Part shown: piece after piece, positions 56,764 through 64,000 of the stretch
How positions within the stretch are numbered: position 1 is the stretch's first letter
Layout: each line of letters starts with the position of its first letter
Source of the DNA: Flavobacterium sp. 140616W15
Lineage (GTDB): Bacteria; Bacteroidota; Bacteroidia; Flavobacteriales; Flavobacteriaceae
NCBI RefSeq assembly: GCF_003668995.1
Contig: NZ_CP033068.1
Span: forward strand, 4,154,001 to 4,218,000
Length of the DNA stretch: 64,000 nucleotides
Reading direction: 5' to 3'
Notes under the pieces: model-generated
Told to the model about the DNA's origin: nothing
The model's input: only the letters and a program-made list of their open reading frames with translations
Database searches by the model: none
Translations under genes and position numbers: made by a program

Positions 56764-57065
56764 GATTTTTCATTGTAGTATTAGTGGTGATGGATAGACA
56801 CTTAATGTTATTATTTATTATATGAAACTACTCTAGTTATGCTAAAATAGTGTTTTTTTAATTGTTTTAATATTCTCACAAATTTATGTTTCTTATGGAT
56901 GTTGGGTTGCGTGAGGGGTAGTAGCGGATAGCCCGCAGGCTGACGAAGGAAGTGCGAGGACTTGCAGTGAATAGCCCGACCTGAAGTTTACGGAAGGACA
57001 CGCCCGCAAAAATATTCGCATTCAGTTTCTTATATTTGTAAACGCAAATTAAAGAAAAGTGAATC
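56764..57065. other. Intergenic region with a GC-rich dispersed repeat and a promoter
   Basis: The stretch 56764-56895 is AT-rich and empty. From 56900 to 57010 a GC-rich block contains GCGGATAGCCCGCAGGCTGA, GAAGTGCGAGGACTTGCAG and AATAGCCCGACC, a dispersed flavobacterial repeat with direct copies of ATAGCCCG. TATATTTG at 57031-57038 is the -7 element for the small gene that follows. Confidence 0.6.
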
Positions 57066-57236
57066 ATGGGAAAAGGACCTGAAAAGAACACTAAAAACAA
57101 GGCTTTACATACCAAATTGCTAAATCGGAAAAAGTCTAAAATTCAAGAAGAGAAAAAAGAAAAAGCACTACGTTTAAAAGCATTAGTTGCAAAGATGAAC
57201 CAGAAAGGGAATAGTAACGAATCGGATGCTAAATAA
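57066..57236 (+). CDS. Small basic protein of 56 residues, unknown function
   Basis: The reading frame starts ATG at 57066 (MGKGPEKNTKNKALHTKLL) and ends TAA at 57234-57236. It is rich in Lys, with the charged helix SKIQEEKKEKALRLKALVAK. It is supported by the -7 element TATATTTG 28 bases upstream and by AAAGAAAAG before the ATG. It recalls small basic Bacteroidetes proteins that may bind nucleic acid. I cannot name the family. Confidence 0.68.
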   Translation: MGKGPEKNTKNKALHTKLLNRKKSKIQEEKKEKALRLKALVAKMNQKGNSNESDAK

Positions 57237-57401
57237 ATCCGATGGTATTTTTTTGCTAGAATAAACACTCTAGAATCTTTAAGTATTAAAGAGGAGTAAT
57301 CGCTGGAACTAATGTGTATAATTGTCAAAATAGATAATTAAATTTCTGTTTAATAGTTAAAAAAATATATTTTAGCGGTTAAATTAACTTAACCCAATCA
57401 A

Positions 57402-57883
57402 ATGAAAATTTTTAAAAAAATTACCTTTTTAGCTTTTGCTATTTTAGCTTTAACAATGTCTTTCTCCTGTAGTAATAATGATTCTTCAGACGAGGATGAG
57501 ATTGTAACCACAGAAAATTTTATTAAATTTAAATATAATGGAGCTTCTTATTCTCTTCAACCTGAATTATCAGAATCAGAAGCGATGGCTTTAATGGGCT
57601 TTCAAGGTATAGATAACACATTTAGAAGAGTTTCTTTGTGGATGCCTTTAAATGCTACTGCAGGAACCTATCCAATTGTTCATGATTTAAAAAAACTTAC
57701 TACAACTTATCAAGCAGATTTTAGTTTTTTGCCAGAAATCGATAATGCCGTAGCGACATCAGGAACTATTACTATTACTGTCATTGATAGTAAAAAATCA
57801 AAGGAACATTTAGTTTTTCTGGAACAAATAAAGGAACAGCATTTGCTGTAACTGAAGGTAGTTTTAGTTTTTATAGATTTTAA
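57402..57883 (+). pseudogene. Lipoprotein gene with a one-base frameshift (DUF6252-like)
   Basis: The ORF from 57402 has a lipoprotein signal (LALTMSFSC, lipid on Cys) and an acidic linker, then a beta-rich domain. At about 57801 the frame breaks. As read it ends EQIKEQHLL at 57851. One base out of phase it continues GTFSFSGTNKGTAFAVTEGS then FSFYRF and stops at 57881-57883, which is the expected end of such beta-sandwich lipoproteins. One missing A (CAAAGG for CAAAAGG) explains it. The repaired length is 160 residues. Confidence 0.78.
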
Positions 57884-57908
57884 ATAAAAAATAAAATAAA
57901 TAAATCTT

Positions 57909-57943
57909 AACCGTAGTGAGTGTATGCTTACTACGGTTTTTTT
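57909..57943 (+). terminator. Terminator after the lipoprotein gene
   Basis: AACCGTAGTGAG and CTTACTACGGTT form a 12-bp stem (one G-T pair) with a TGTATG loop, followed by T residues. It lies 26 bp after the stop of the repaired frame, which supports that as the true end of the gene. Confidence 0.85.
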
Positions 57944-58076
57944 ATCTCTATGTCTTGACGTGGTTTTTTGTAAAGGAACCTTAATAAATTGATGCAATTT
58001 GTGATTAAAATAAAAAGCATTTCTTTTTTCCAATTTTTACCCGAAATTTGTACCAAACTTATTAAACATAAAGGAC

Positions 58077-58616
58077 ATGGAATTTGGGAGAATAATAATT
58101 TCTGAAACGGCAATGAATAGTGAAAATCTTCAAGATGTGATTCACTCAAATATTTCGGTAATTAATTTAATGCGCGAAGAAAAAGTTGATGATGACCTGA
58201 TTCATGAAGATGCTTTAATGAGTTATTATTTAGATTATTATACTTCACAATACACAGAAGGGAATTTTGCTCAATTTGTATATAATTCAAGCTGGAATGC
58301 AGAATTAAATGAATTAATAGAAGAAGGTTTGGCACTACTTGGCGCTGAGAAACATTTGGAATTATTCCAACAACAAAGCAAGAAAGTAAAATTAATGAGT
58401 AGTGTAAAACTCAGTAAATTCTTGAAAGGTAAACTAGATGGTGTAAACCCAATAAGGGATTTGCTTAACAATGATACTTTTTATGAAATAGAGGAAAATC
58501 TCGTTACGTTGAATGCCAATTTTTTAAAATCTCACCCAGATTTAGAAGTCCTTTCGGTAGATGATATGTTTGCTACTTTGGAGGAATTTGTGGGACATGA
58601 GATTAAGAGAGCATAA
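58077..58616 (+). CDS. DMP19-like protein (DUF4375)
   Basis: A 179-residue protein. The block LDYYTSQYTEGNFAQFVYNS near residues 52-71 is the signature of the DUF4375 domain found in DMP19, a DNA-mimic protein of Neisseria. It is followed by SWNAELNELIEEGLALLGA. The protein is acidic overall, which fits mimicry, but most family members are uncharacterised. It stands alone. Confidence 0.78.
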   Translation: MEFGRIIISETAMNSENLQDVIHSNISVINLMREEKVDDDLIHEDALMSYYLDYYTSQYTEGNFAQFVYNSSWNAELNELIEEGLALLGAEKHLELFQQQSKKVKLMSSVKLSKFLKGKLDGVNPIRDLLNNDTFYEIEENLVTLNANFLKSHPDLEVLSVDDMFATLEEFVGHEIKRA

Positions 58617-58971
58617 GGAAGGTTCAGAGAGGCAAAGGCTCAAAGGTTAGGGTTTGTGTGAAATGAAGTTTGTGAGAAGTGAGAAAGAAGAAAGAGAGAT
58701 TTGAAGACAATGATGCTGTTAAGTGATCAGAATTATATTGGGCTGAACTATGTGATCCTTCGACTCGGCTCAGGACGACAAAGTATTGTTTCTCTATTTA
58801 ATTAAACTTTTGTGAGTCTTTGTGCAACTTAGTGTGATAACTTTATATAATAATTCCCTTTTAGAGGTAAGAAATTATGTTTAGTGACAAACTTTGTCCG
58901 ATTCTTAGCAAACATTTCCTTAAATTTGCTTCCTTAATATATAAAAATACAATAGTTACAAAATTTAAGCT
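58617..58971. other. Intergenic region with dispersed repeats before serS
   Basis: About 355 bp without a gene. It contains TCCTTCGACTCGGCTCAGGA (58757-58776), a dispersed flavobacterial word, and the CTTTGTG family (TTGTGAGTCTTTGTGCAAC near 58810). TAAATTTG (58921-58928) is a likely -7 element for serS, 44 bases before its ATG. Confidence 0.5.
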
Positions 58972-60243
58972 ATGTTACAAATCGCATTTATTAGAGAGAA
59001 TCAGGAAAAAGTAATTACAGCTTTGGCAAAACGAAATATCGATGCCAAAAGTGCTGTTGAAGAAGTGGTGCAACTAGACGAAAAACGTCGTGCAACTCAA
59101 GTTGAGTTGGATAACATTTTGTCTGAATCTAATAAATTATCCAAAGATATTGGCGAATTGATGAAAGCAGGTGAAAAATCTAAAGCCGCTATCTTAAAAG
59201 AGAAAACTGTTGTATTAAAAGAGAAAAGTAAAGAGTTAGCTGATAAAGCAGATGTTTTGACGCAAGATTTGACGAATAAGCTATATGCTTTACCAAATCT
59301 TCCAGCTGATATTGTTCCTGCAGGAAAAACTCCAGAAGAGAATTTAAATGTTTTCGAAGAAGGTGAAATTCCAGTGTTGCATGAAGGTGCACAACCACAT
59401 TGGGATTTGGTAAAGAAATATGATATTATCGATTTTGAGTTAGGTGTAAAAATTGCTGGAGCAGGATTTCCTGTTTATAAAGGAAAAGGCGCCAGATTAC
59501 AACGTGCTTTGATCAATTATTTTTTAGATAAAAACACTGCTGCAGGATATAATGAAGTGCAAGTACCACATTTGGTAAATGAAGCTTCAGGTTATGGAAC
59601 AGGTCAATTGCCAGACAAAGAAGGGCAAATGTATCATTCGACTATTGATGATTTATATTTAATCCCAACTGCAGAAGTTCCTGTAACGAATTTGTTTCGT
59701 GATGTTATTTTAAGCGAAAGTGAATTACCAGTTTTGCATACTGCCTATACACCTTGTTTCCGTCGTGAAGCAGGTTCTTATGGAGCACATGTACGTGGAT
59801 TAAACCGCTTGCACCAATTTGACAAAGTCGAAATTGTACGCGTTGAGCATCCAGATAATTCATATGCAGCGCTTGACGGAATGGTTGAGCATGTGAAAAA
59901 CATTCTACAGGAATTAAAATTACCATATCGAATTTTACGTTTGTGTGGAGGTGATATGGGTTTTACCGCTGCATTAACATATGATTTTGAGGTTTTTTCT
60001 ACAGCGCAAGATCGTTGGTTAGAAATTAGTTCAGTATCTAATTTTGAAACTTTTCAGGCAAATCGTTTAAAATTACGTTTTAAAGATAAAGACGGTAAGA
60101 ATCAATTGGCTCATACATTAAACGGAAGTTCATTGGCATTACCAAGAGTTCTTGCTGGAATTCTTGAAAACTACCAAACACCAGAAGGAATCGTAATTCC
60201 AGAAGTATTACGTCCATACTGTGGGTTTGATATTATAGATTAA
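58972..60243 (+). CDS. serS: Seryl-tRNA synthetase
   Basis: A 423-residue class II synthetase. The N-terminal coiled-coil arm (about residues 30-105) contacts the long variable arm of tRNA-Ser. Motif 2 reads CFRREAGSYGAHVRGL, and motif 3 reads NGSSLALPRVLAGILEN. TAEVPVTNLFRD binds serine. The length is normal and no lesion is seen. Confidence 0.97.
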   Translation: MLQIAFIRENQEKVITALAKRNIDAKSAVEEVVQLDEKRRATQVELDNILSESNKLSKDIGELMKAGEKSKAAILKEKTVVLKEKSKELADKADVLTQDLTNKLYALPNLPADIVPAGKTPEENLNVFEEGEIPVLHEGAQPHWDLVKKYDIIDFELGVKIAGAGFPVYKGKGARLQRALINYFLDKNTAAGYNEVQVPHLVNEASGYGTGQLPDKEGQMYHSTIDDLYLIPTAEVPVTNLFRDVILSESELPVLHTAYTPCFRREAGSYGAHVRGLNRLHQFDKVEIVRVEHPDNSYAALDGMVEHVKNILQELKLPYRILRLCGGDMGFTAALTYDFEVFSTAQDRWLEISSVSNFETFQANRLKLRFKDKDGKNQLAHTLNGSSLALPRVLAGILENYQTPEGIVIPEVLRPYCGFDIID

Positions 60244-60315
60244 TTAGTATTTGGTTTTCAGTCGCAGTTTTCAGAGCTGCGACTGCTTACCAAGACTACA
60301 ACTTAAAAACTGAAT

Positions 60316-62094
60316 ATGAAAAATATTTTTATCTATATCGTTTTGTTGTGGTCTACTTTTGCGTTAGCTCAAAATGAGCAATTAGCGCAGTATTATTATG
60401 ATAAAGGTGATTTTGAAAAAGCAAAAATCAGTTATCAGGAGTTGTTGGATAATAATCCTTCGAATACACAATATTTTTATAGAGCAATTGACTGTTATCA
60501 GCAATTACAGCAGTTTGATGTAGCTGATAAAATTATCCAAAACCGTTTTAATAAGTACAAACAAGGTACTATTTTAATAGAATTGGGATATAATTTTCAG
60601 TTGCAAAAAAATGATACTAAAGCCAAAACATACTACGATCAGGCTTTAGATAAAATTTTGACCAATCCTAACGAAGTGTTTGGAATAGCCAATTCTTTTG
60701 AGAAAAAAGTATTGCTGGAATATGCTCTAAAAGCATATCAGCAGGCAACTAAAATTCAACCTAGTTTTAATTTTAATTTTCAGATCGGTTTGTTGTACGG
60801 ACAAATGGGTAAGACGGATATGATGATTGAAACATTGTTGACAGAGTCTTATACCAATCAGCAGAACACACCACTTATTCAGAGTCAGTTATCAAGATTT
60901 ATGGCTGACGAAGCCGATACAACATTTAATGATGCATTGCGAAAATCCCTTATTTTAAGGACTCAAAAAGAACAAGATGTTTTTTGGAATCACTATTTGA
61001 GTTGGTTTTATGTGCAACAAAAAGAATTTGGAAAAGCTTTTATTCAGGAAAAAGCCATTTATAAGCGTGATCCTGAATCGCTTTCGAGTATTGTAAATTT
61101 GGCACAATTTGCTATTGATGATGATGATCCAGAAGCCGCTCAAGAGATTTTAGCTTTCGTTTTAGAGAACACAAAAGACTTAGATTTGCTAGTGCAGGCA
61201 AATACCTATTTGTATAAAATAAAAATCGATAAGGCTACTGAAAAAGAATATCCAGTAATTCAAACAGGGCTTCAAGGACTGTTAACAACTTATGGTATAA
61301 GTCCTTTTACTTTATCTTTACAATTAATTCAAGCTCATTTTTTAGCTTTTGATTTAAAAAAATCTGAAGAGGCTAAGTCGATTGTGAAAAAAGCACTCGA
61401 ATTGCAGCTTAATGACTATCAACGGGCACAAGCTAAAATGGAATTAGCTGATATTTTGCTTTATGAAGAAAAATTTAATCAGGCGTTATTGTATTACTCA
61501 CAAATAGAATTGGACTTGAAAAATGATGTTATGGCACACGAAGCAAGTCTAAAAGCTGCCAAAACAAGCTATTTTAAAACCGATTTTGTTTGGGCTTTAA
61601 AACAGTTTAAAGAACTTAAATCGGCTAGTACACAGTTGATTGCAAATGATGCTTTGGAGTATTTTTTATTGATAAACGATAATACTGTTGCCGATTCTAC
61701 ACAAACTGCTTTGAAACAATTTGCTAAGGCAGACTACCTTATATTTCAAAATAGAAACCAAGATGCAATAGTACAATTTCAAAATATATTAAAAACTTTT
61801 AAAGGACAAGAAATAGAAGCCGTAACTTTGCTGCGATTAGGACAAATTTACGAGGATTTAGGCGATTATAATTCGGCTATAAGTCAATATCAATTGATTA
61901 TCGATCAGCACAGTGACGGAATCTATATTGATGAAGCTTTGTTCTTTTCGGCAGAGATTTACAATAAGAAATTACAGGATTCCGAAAAGGCAAAAGCCTT
62001 ATACGAGAAAATAATTTTTAATCATCAGGACAGTATTTATTTTGTAGATGCCAGAAAGAGATATAGGGAATTAAGAGGCGATACTAATTTATAA
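60316..62094 (+). CDS. Exported TPR-repeat protein
   Basis: A 592-residue protein with a signal peptide (MKNIFIYIVLLWSTFALAQ) followed by tetratricopeptide repeats along almost all its length. Clear repeats are YDKGDFEKAKISYQELLDNN near residue 30 and YEDLGDYNSAISQYQLIIDQ near 520. Such solenoids act as scaffolds at the envelope. It lies 72 bp after serS and is probably co-transcribed. No partner can be named. Confidence 0.88.
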   Translation: MKNIFIYIVLLWSTFALAQNEQLAQYYYDKGDFEKAKISYQELLDNNPSNTQYFYRAIDCYQQLQQFDVADKIIQNRFNKYKQGTILIELGYNFQLQKNDTKAKTYYDQALDKILTNPNEVFGIANSFEKKVLLEYALKAYQQATKIQPSFNFNFQIGLLYGQMGKTDMMIETLLTESYTNQQNTPLIQSQLSRFMADEADTTFNDALRKSLILRTQKEQDVFWNHYLSWFYVQQKEFGKAFIQEKAIYKRDPESLSSIVNLAQFAIDDDDPEAAQEILAFVLENTKDLDLLVQANTYLYKIKIDKATEKEYPVIQTGLQGLLTTYGISPFTLSLQLIQAHFLAFDLKKSEEAKSIVKKALELQLNDYQRAQAKMELADILLYEEKFNQALLYYSQIELDLKNDVMAHEASLKAAKTSYFKTDFVWALKQFKELKSASTQLIANDALEYFLLINDNTVADSTQTALKQFAKADYLIFQNRNQDAIVQFQNILKTFKGQEIEAVTLLRLGQIYEDLGDYNSAISQYQLIIDQHSDGIYIDEALFFSAEIYNKKLQDSEKAKALYEKIIFNHQDSIYFVDARKRYRELRGDTNL

Positions 62095-62175
62095 AGCAGA
62101 TTATTGGATTGTGAGATTGTTGGATTTTAAAAGTCTGATAATCTAAGGGATCTAATAATCTAAAAATCAAAAAGA
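62095..62175. repeat. TCTAATAATCTAA-type intergenic repeat
   Basis: The 81-bp gap consists largely of words such as GTCTGATAATCTAAGGG, ATCTAATAATCTAAAAATC. Related words precede the pseudogene (62505-62525) and rsmA (62880-62930). It is the same family as in the purN-rnhA gap. Confidence 0.5.
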
Positions 62176-62487
62176 ATGATTATTTACAACATTACCACAA
62201 ACATACATGAAAGTGTGCATGACCAATGGTTAAATTGGATGCAACAAAAACATATTCCTGAAATTTTAGCAACAGGAAAATTTTCATCAGCACGAATTGT
62301 AAAAGTTTTAGTAGATGAAGAGATGGGAGGAATTACTTACTCTGTTCAATATGTAACCGATAGCAAGGAAACGTTAGAGAAGTATTACCTAGAAGACGAG
62401 CCAGCTTTTAGTCAGGAAGCATTGCGATTATTTGCTGATAAGATGCTTTCTTTTAGAACAGAATTAGAGTTTATCTCAGATCATTAA
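62176..62487 (+). CDS. DUF4286 family protein
   Basis: A 103-residue protein. It starts MIIYNITTNIHESVHDQWL and contains IPEILATGKFSSARIVKVL and GGITYSVQYV, the pattern of the DUF4286 family, which has a ferredoxin-like alpha-beta fold. It is conserved in Bacteroidetes, where it lies near rsmA and TPR genes as here. Function is unknown. Confidence 0.88.
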   Translation: MIIYNITTNIHESVHDQWLNWMQQKHIPEILATGKFSSARIVKVLVDEEMGGITYSVQYVTDSKETLEKYYLEDEPAFSQEALRLFADKMLSFRTELEFISDH

Positions 62488-62528
62488 TAGATTTATTTGA
62501 TTTTGAAAAGTCTAACAATCTAAAAAAA

Positions 62529-62852
62529 ATGGAAATTAGATTTCAAACAAAAGAACAGAGCAACAAACAGCAACAAGAAGATTTCTTTAAGTTGTCTAAA
62601 ACTGGAAGACTATATAGTTTTTTTGTTTGATGGAACGTGTGAGCAAGTTTCCCGTTAAGAACAAACAGGATAAAAATAAAGATAATTTTTTGATTGTTAT
62701 AAAACCAAAGGGAGACGTCAAAAATTGAGGAATTAAAATGCCTTTGGGGTGTTTCTTTAGTTAATAAAGATTATGTACCAATACTTATGGTTGGTGAAGC
62801 GGCAGTTAACTTTCTTGGTTATCAAAGACATTCAGCAACTTCGATAAATTAA
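62529..62852 (+). pseudogene. Decayed gene pair: small conserved protein and nucleotidyltransferase N-terminus
   Basis: Three frames read in turn give one continuous sense: MEIRFQTKEQSNKQQQEDFF to GRLYSFF; then LMERVSKFPVKNKQDK to IVIKPKGDV; then IEELKCLWGVSLVNKDYVPI to GEAAVNFLGYQRHSATSIN. One missing T near 62624 and one extra A near 62722 explain the breaks. VGEAAVNFLGYQRHSA matches the N-terminus of AbiEii/MNT-type nucleotidyltransferases (MVGGAAVNFHGY-RHSAD), but the catalytic part is absent. So it looks like the remains of a two-gene module, truncated as well as frameshifted. Confidence 0.6.
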
Positions 62853-62936
62853 TAAATAAGAAATTGATTATTTGATATCAGATGGTTCGATATTTCGAAA
62901 AGTCTAATAATCTAACAATCTGATGATTTAAATAAA

Positions 62937-63716
62937 ATGGAAAAAGTAAAAGCCAAAAAACATCTCGGACAACATTTCCTAAAGGATGAAAGCATTGCTA
63001 AGGCAATCGCAGATACGTTGAGTTTAAAAGGATATGACGAGGTTCTGGAAATTGGACCAGGAATGGGTGTGCTAACAAAATATTTGTTAGAAAAACCAAT
63101 CAATACCTATGTTATCGAAATCGATACTGAATCGGTAACTTATCTGGATGAGAATTATCCAAAATTAAAAGATAAAATTATTTCAAAAGATTTTTTGAAA
63201 TATGATATAAATGAAGTTTTCGAAAAGAAACAATTTGCTATAATTGGTAATTTTCCATACAATATTTCTACTCAGATTGTCTTTAAAACATTAGAATATC
63301 GTGATCAGATTCCTGAGTTTTCGGGTATGTTCCAAAAAGAGGTAGCACAACGTATTTGTGAAAAGAAAGGATCAAAAGCTTATGGTATACTTTCGGTTTT
63401 AGCACAGGCTTTTTATGACACTGAGTACTTGTTTACAGTAGATGAAAATGTATTTATTCCGCCTCCCAAAGTAAAATCGGGTGTTATGAAAATGACCCGA
63501 AAAGAAGATTACAGTTTGCCTTGTGGCGAAAAGTTATTCTTTACAGTTGTGAAAACAGCTTTTCAACAACGTAGAAAAACGTTACGTAACAGTTTGAAAA
63601 CATTAAATTTATCAGACAAGTTAAGAGAAGACACTATCTTTGATTTGCGTCCGGAACAACTAGACGTGGCAGAATTTATAGCATTAACTCAGAAAATAGA
63701 AGCCGATGGAGTTTAA
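62937..63716 (+). CDS. rsmA: 16S rRNA (adenine1518-N6/adenine1519-N6)-dimethyltransferase
   Basis: A 259-residue KsgA-type enzyme that dimethylates two adjacent adenines near the 3' end of 16S rRNA. The SAM-binding motif is [13 protein letters not shown] near residue 39. The catalytic motif IV is GNFPYNIST (NLPY in most homologues). [12 protein letters not shown] opens the protein as usual. It overlaps the following mgtE gene by 11 bases. Confidence 0.96.
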   Translation: MEKVKAKKHLGQHFLKDESIAKAIADTLSLKGYDEVLEIGPGMGVLTKYLLEKPINTYVIEIDTESVTYLDENYPKLKDKIISKDFLKYDINEVFEKKQFAIIGNFPYNISTQIVFKTLEYRDQIPEFSGMFQKEVAQRICEKKGSKAYGILSVLAQAFYDTEYLFTVDENVFIPPPKVKSGVMKMTRKEDYSLPCGEKLFFTVVKTAFQQRRKTLRNSLKTLNLSDKLREDTIFDLRPEQLDVAEFIALTQKIEADGV

Positions 63717-64000
63717 AATCAGCAAAGGTCTAATACAAGAATTAGAAAATCTCATTCAAAGTAAAAACGACAAGCAATTGGAAGTTTTATTGAATGATAT
63801 TCACCATGCTGATATTGCCGAAATCCTGGATGAATTGGATTTTGATAAAGCAACGTATATATTTAAAGTATTAGATAGCGAAAAAACCGCCGAGATTCTT
63901 CTAGAGTTAGAGGATGATTTGCGTGAGAATATATTAAGCAGACTATCGCCAAAAGAGATTGCCGAGGAGCTAGACGAATTAGAAACAAATGATGCTGCCG
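63706..64000 (+). CDS. mgtE: Magnesium transporter MgtE, N-terminal part cut by window edge
   Basis: The first 98 codons are visible, starting [18 protein letters not shown]. They form the N domain of MgtE, a helical superhelix with repeats such as [19 protein letters not shown] and [17 protein letters not shown]. This domain senses magnesium and gates the membrane channel that follows outside the window. The start codon lies inside rsmA, 11 bases before its end. Confidence 0.9.
   Translation, partial: MEFKISKGLIQELENLIQSKNDKQLEVLLNDIHHADIAEILDELDFDKATYIFKVLDSEKTAEILLELEDDLRENILSRLSPKEIAEELDELETNDAA

Overview
The window is AT-rich chromosomal DNA from a member of the Bacteroidetes, almost certainly a Flavobacterium close to F. 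johnsoniae. The evidence is the flexirubin-type pigment genes with a tyrosine ammonia-lyase nearly identical in layout to the characterised F. johnsoniae enzyme, promoters of the form TTG-N19/20-TAnnTTTG, few Shine-Dalgarno sites, a 16S 3' end reading GGAACACCTCC, and lineage families such as IPExxxVDY and DUF4286.

Layout. (1) 1-12.6 kb: a flexirubin/aryl-polyene gene cluster on the minus strand. It holds four ketosynthases (one cut by the window edge), a ketosynthase-like protein without active site, two acyl carrier proteins, ketoreductase, dehydratase, thioesterase, LpxL-type acyltransferase, a WG-repeat protein and the ammonia-lyase that makes the 4-coumaroyl starter. A divergent halogenase-like flavoprotein lies at its head. 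(2) 12.6-17 kb: a sugar island (vSGLT-like symporter, galM, GntR-type regulator) and an OsmC protein. (3) 17-31.7 kb: housekeeping genes pyk, a broken IPExxxVDY gene, rnc-fabF-acpP, purN, rnhA, an ECF sigma factor with its membrane partner, a PfkB kinase, a purF homologue, sodA, pth, rplY and prs. (4) 31.9-45.5 kb: tRNA-Leu, mixed small genes, ferritin, three paralogous secreted proteins (two a tandem duplication), a CAT-like acyltransferase, a HAD phosphatase, an EamA exporter and metG. (5) 46-53.6 kb: a DinB-like exported protein, a CDGSH protein and a complete rrn operon (16S, tRNA-Ile, tRNA-Ala, 23S, 5S) behind three tandem promoters. (6) 53.7-64 kb: accessory genes, several with single-base frameshifts, followed by serS, a TPR protein, DUF4286, rsmA and the start of mgtE.

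The two most striking unexplained signals are in non-coding DNA. At 27.7-28.03 kb there are two tandem copies of a small-RNA-like unit. Each has its own TTTG-N20-TACNTTTG promoter, a shared 46-nt core with a stem-loop, and a terminator whose stem differs between the copies by a compensatory base pair. At 43.17-43.33 kb there is a leader of about 155 nt before a 91-residue unknown gene. It can fold as a three-way junction with a GAAA tetraloop, and its extreme 5' end can pair instead with one arm of that fold, which resembles a riboswitch.

The frameshifts (18.7, 54.08, 57.8, 62.6 and 62.7 kb) all lie at short runs of A or T, and all in dispensable genes. The housekeeping genes are intact, which favours real gene decay over random read errors, although the reads must decide. 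Several families of dispersed intergenic repeats are also present. Functions come from reading the protein sequences; no database search was run.
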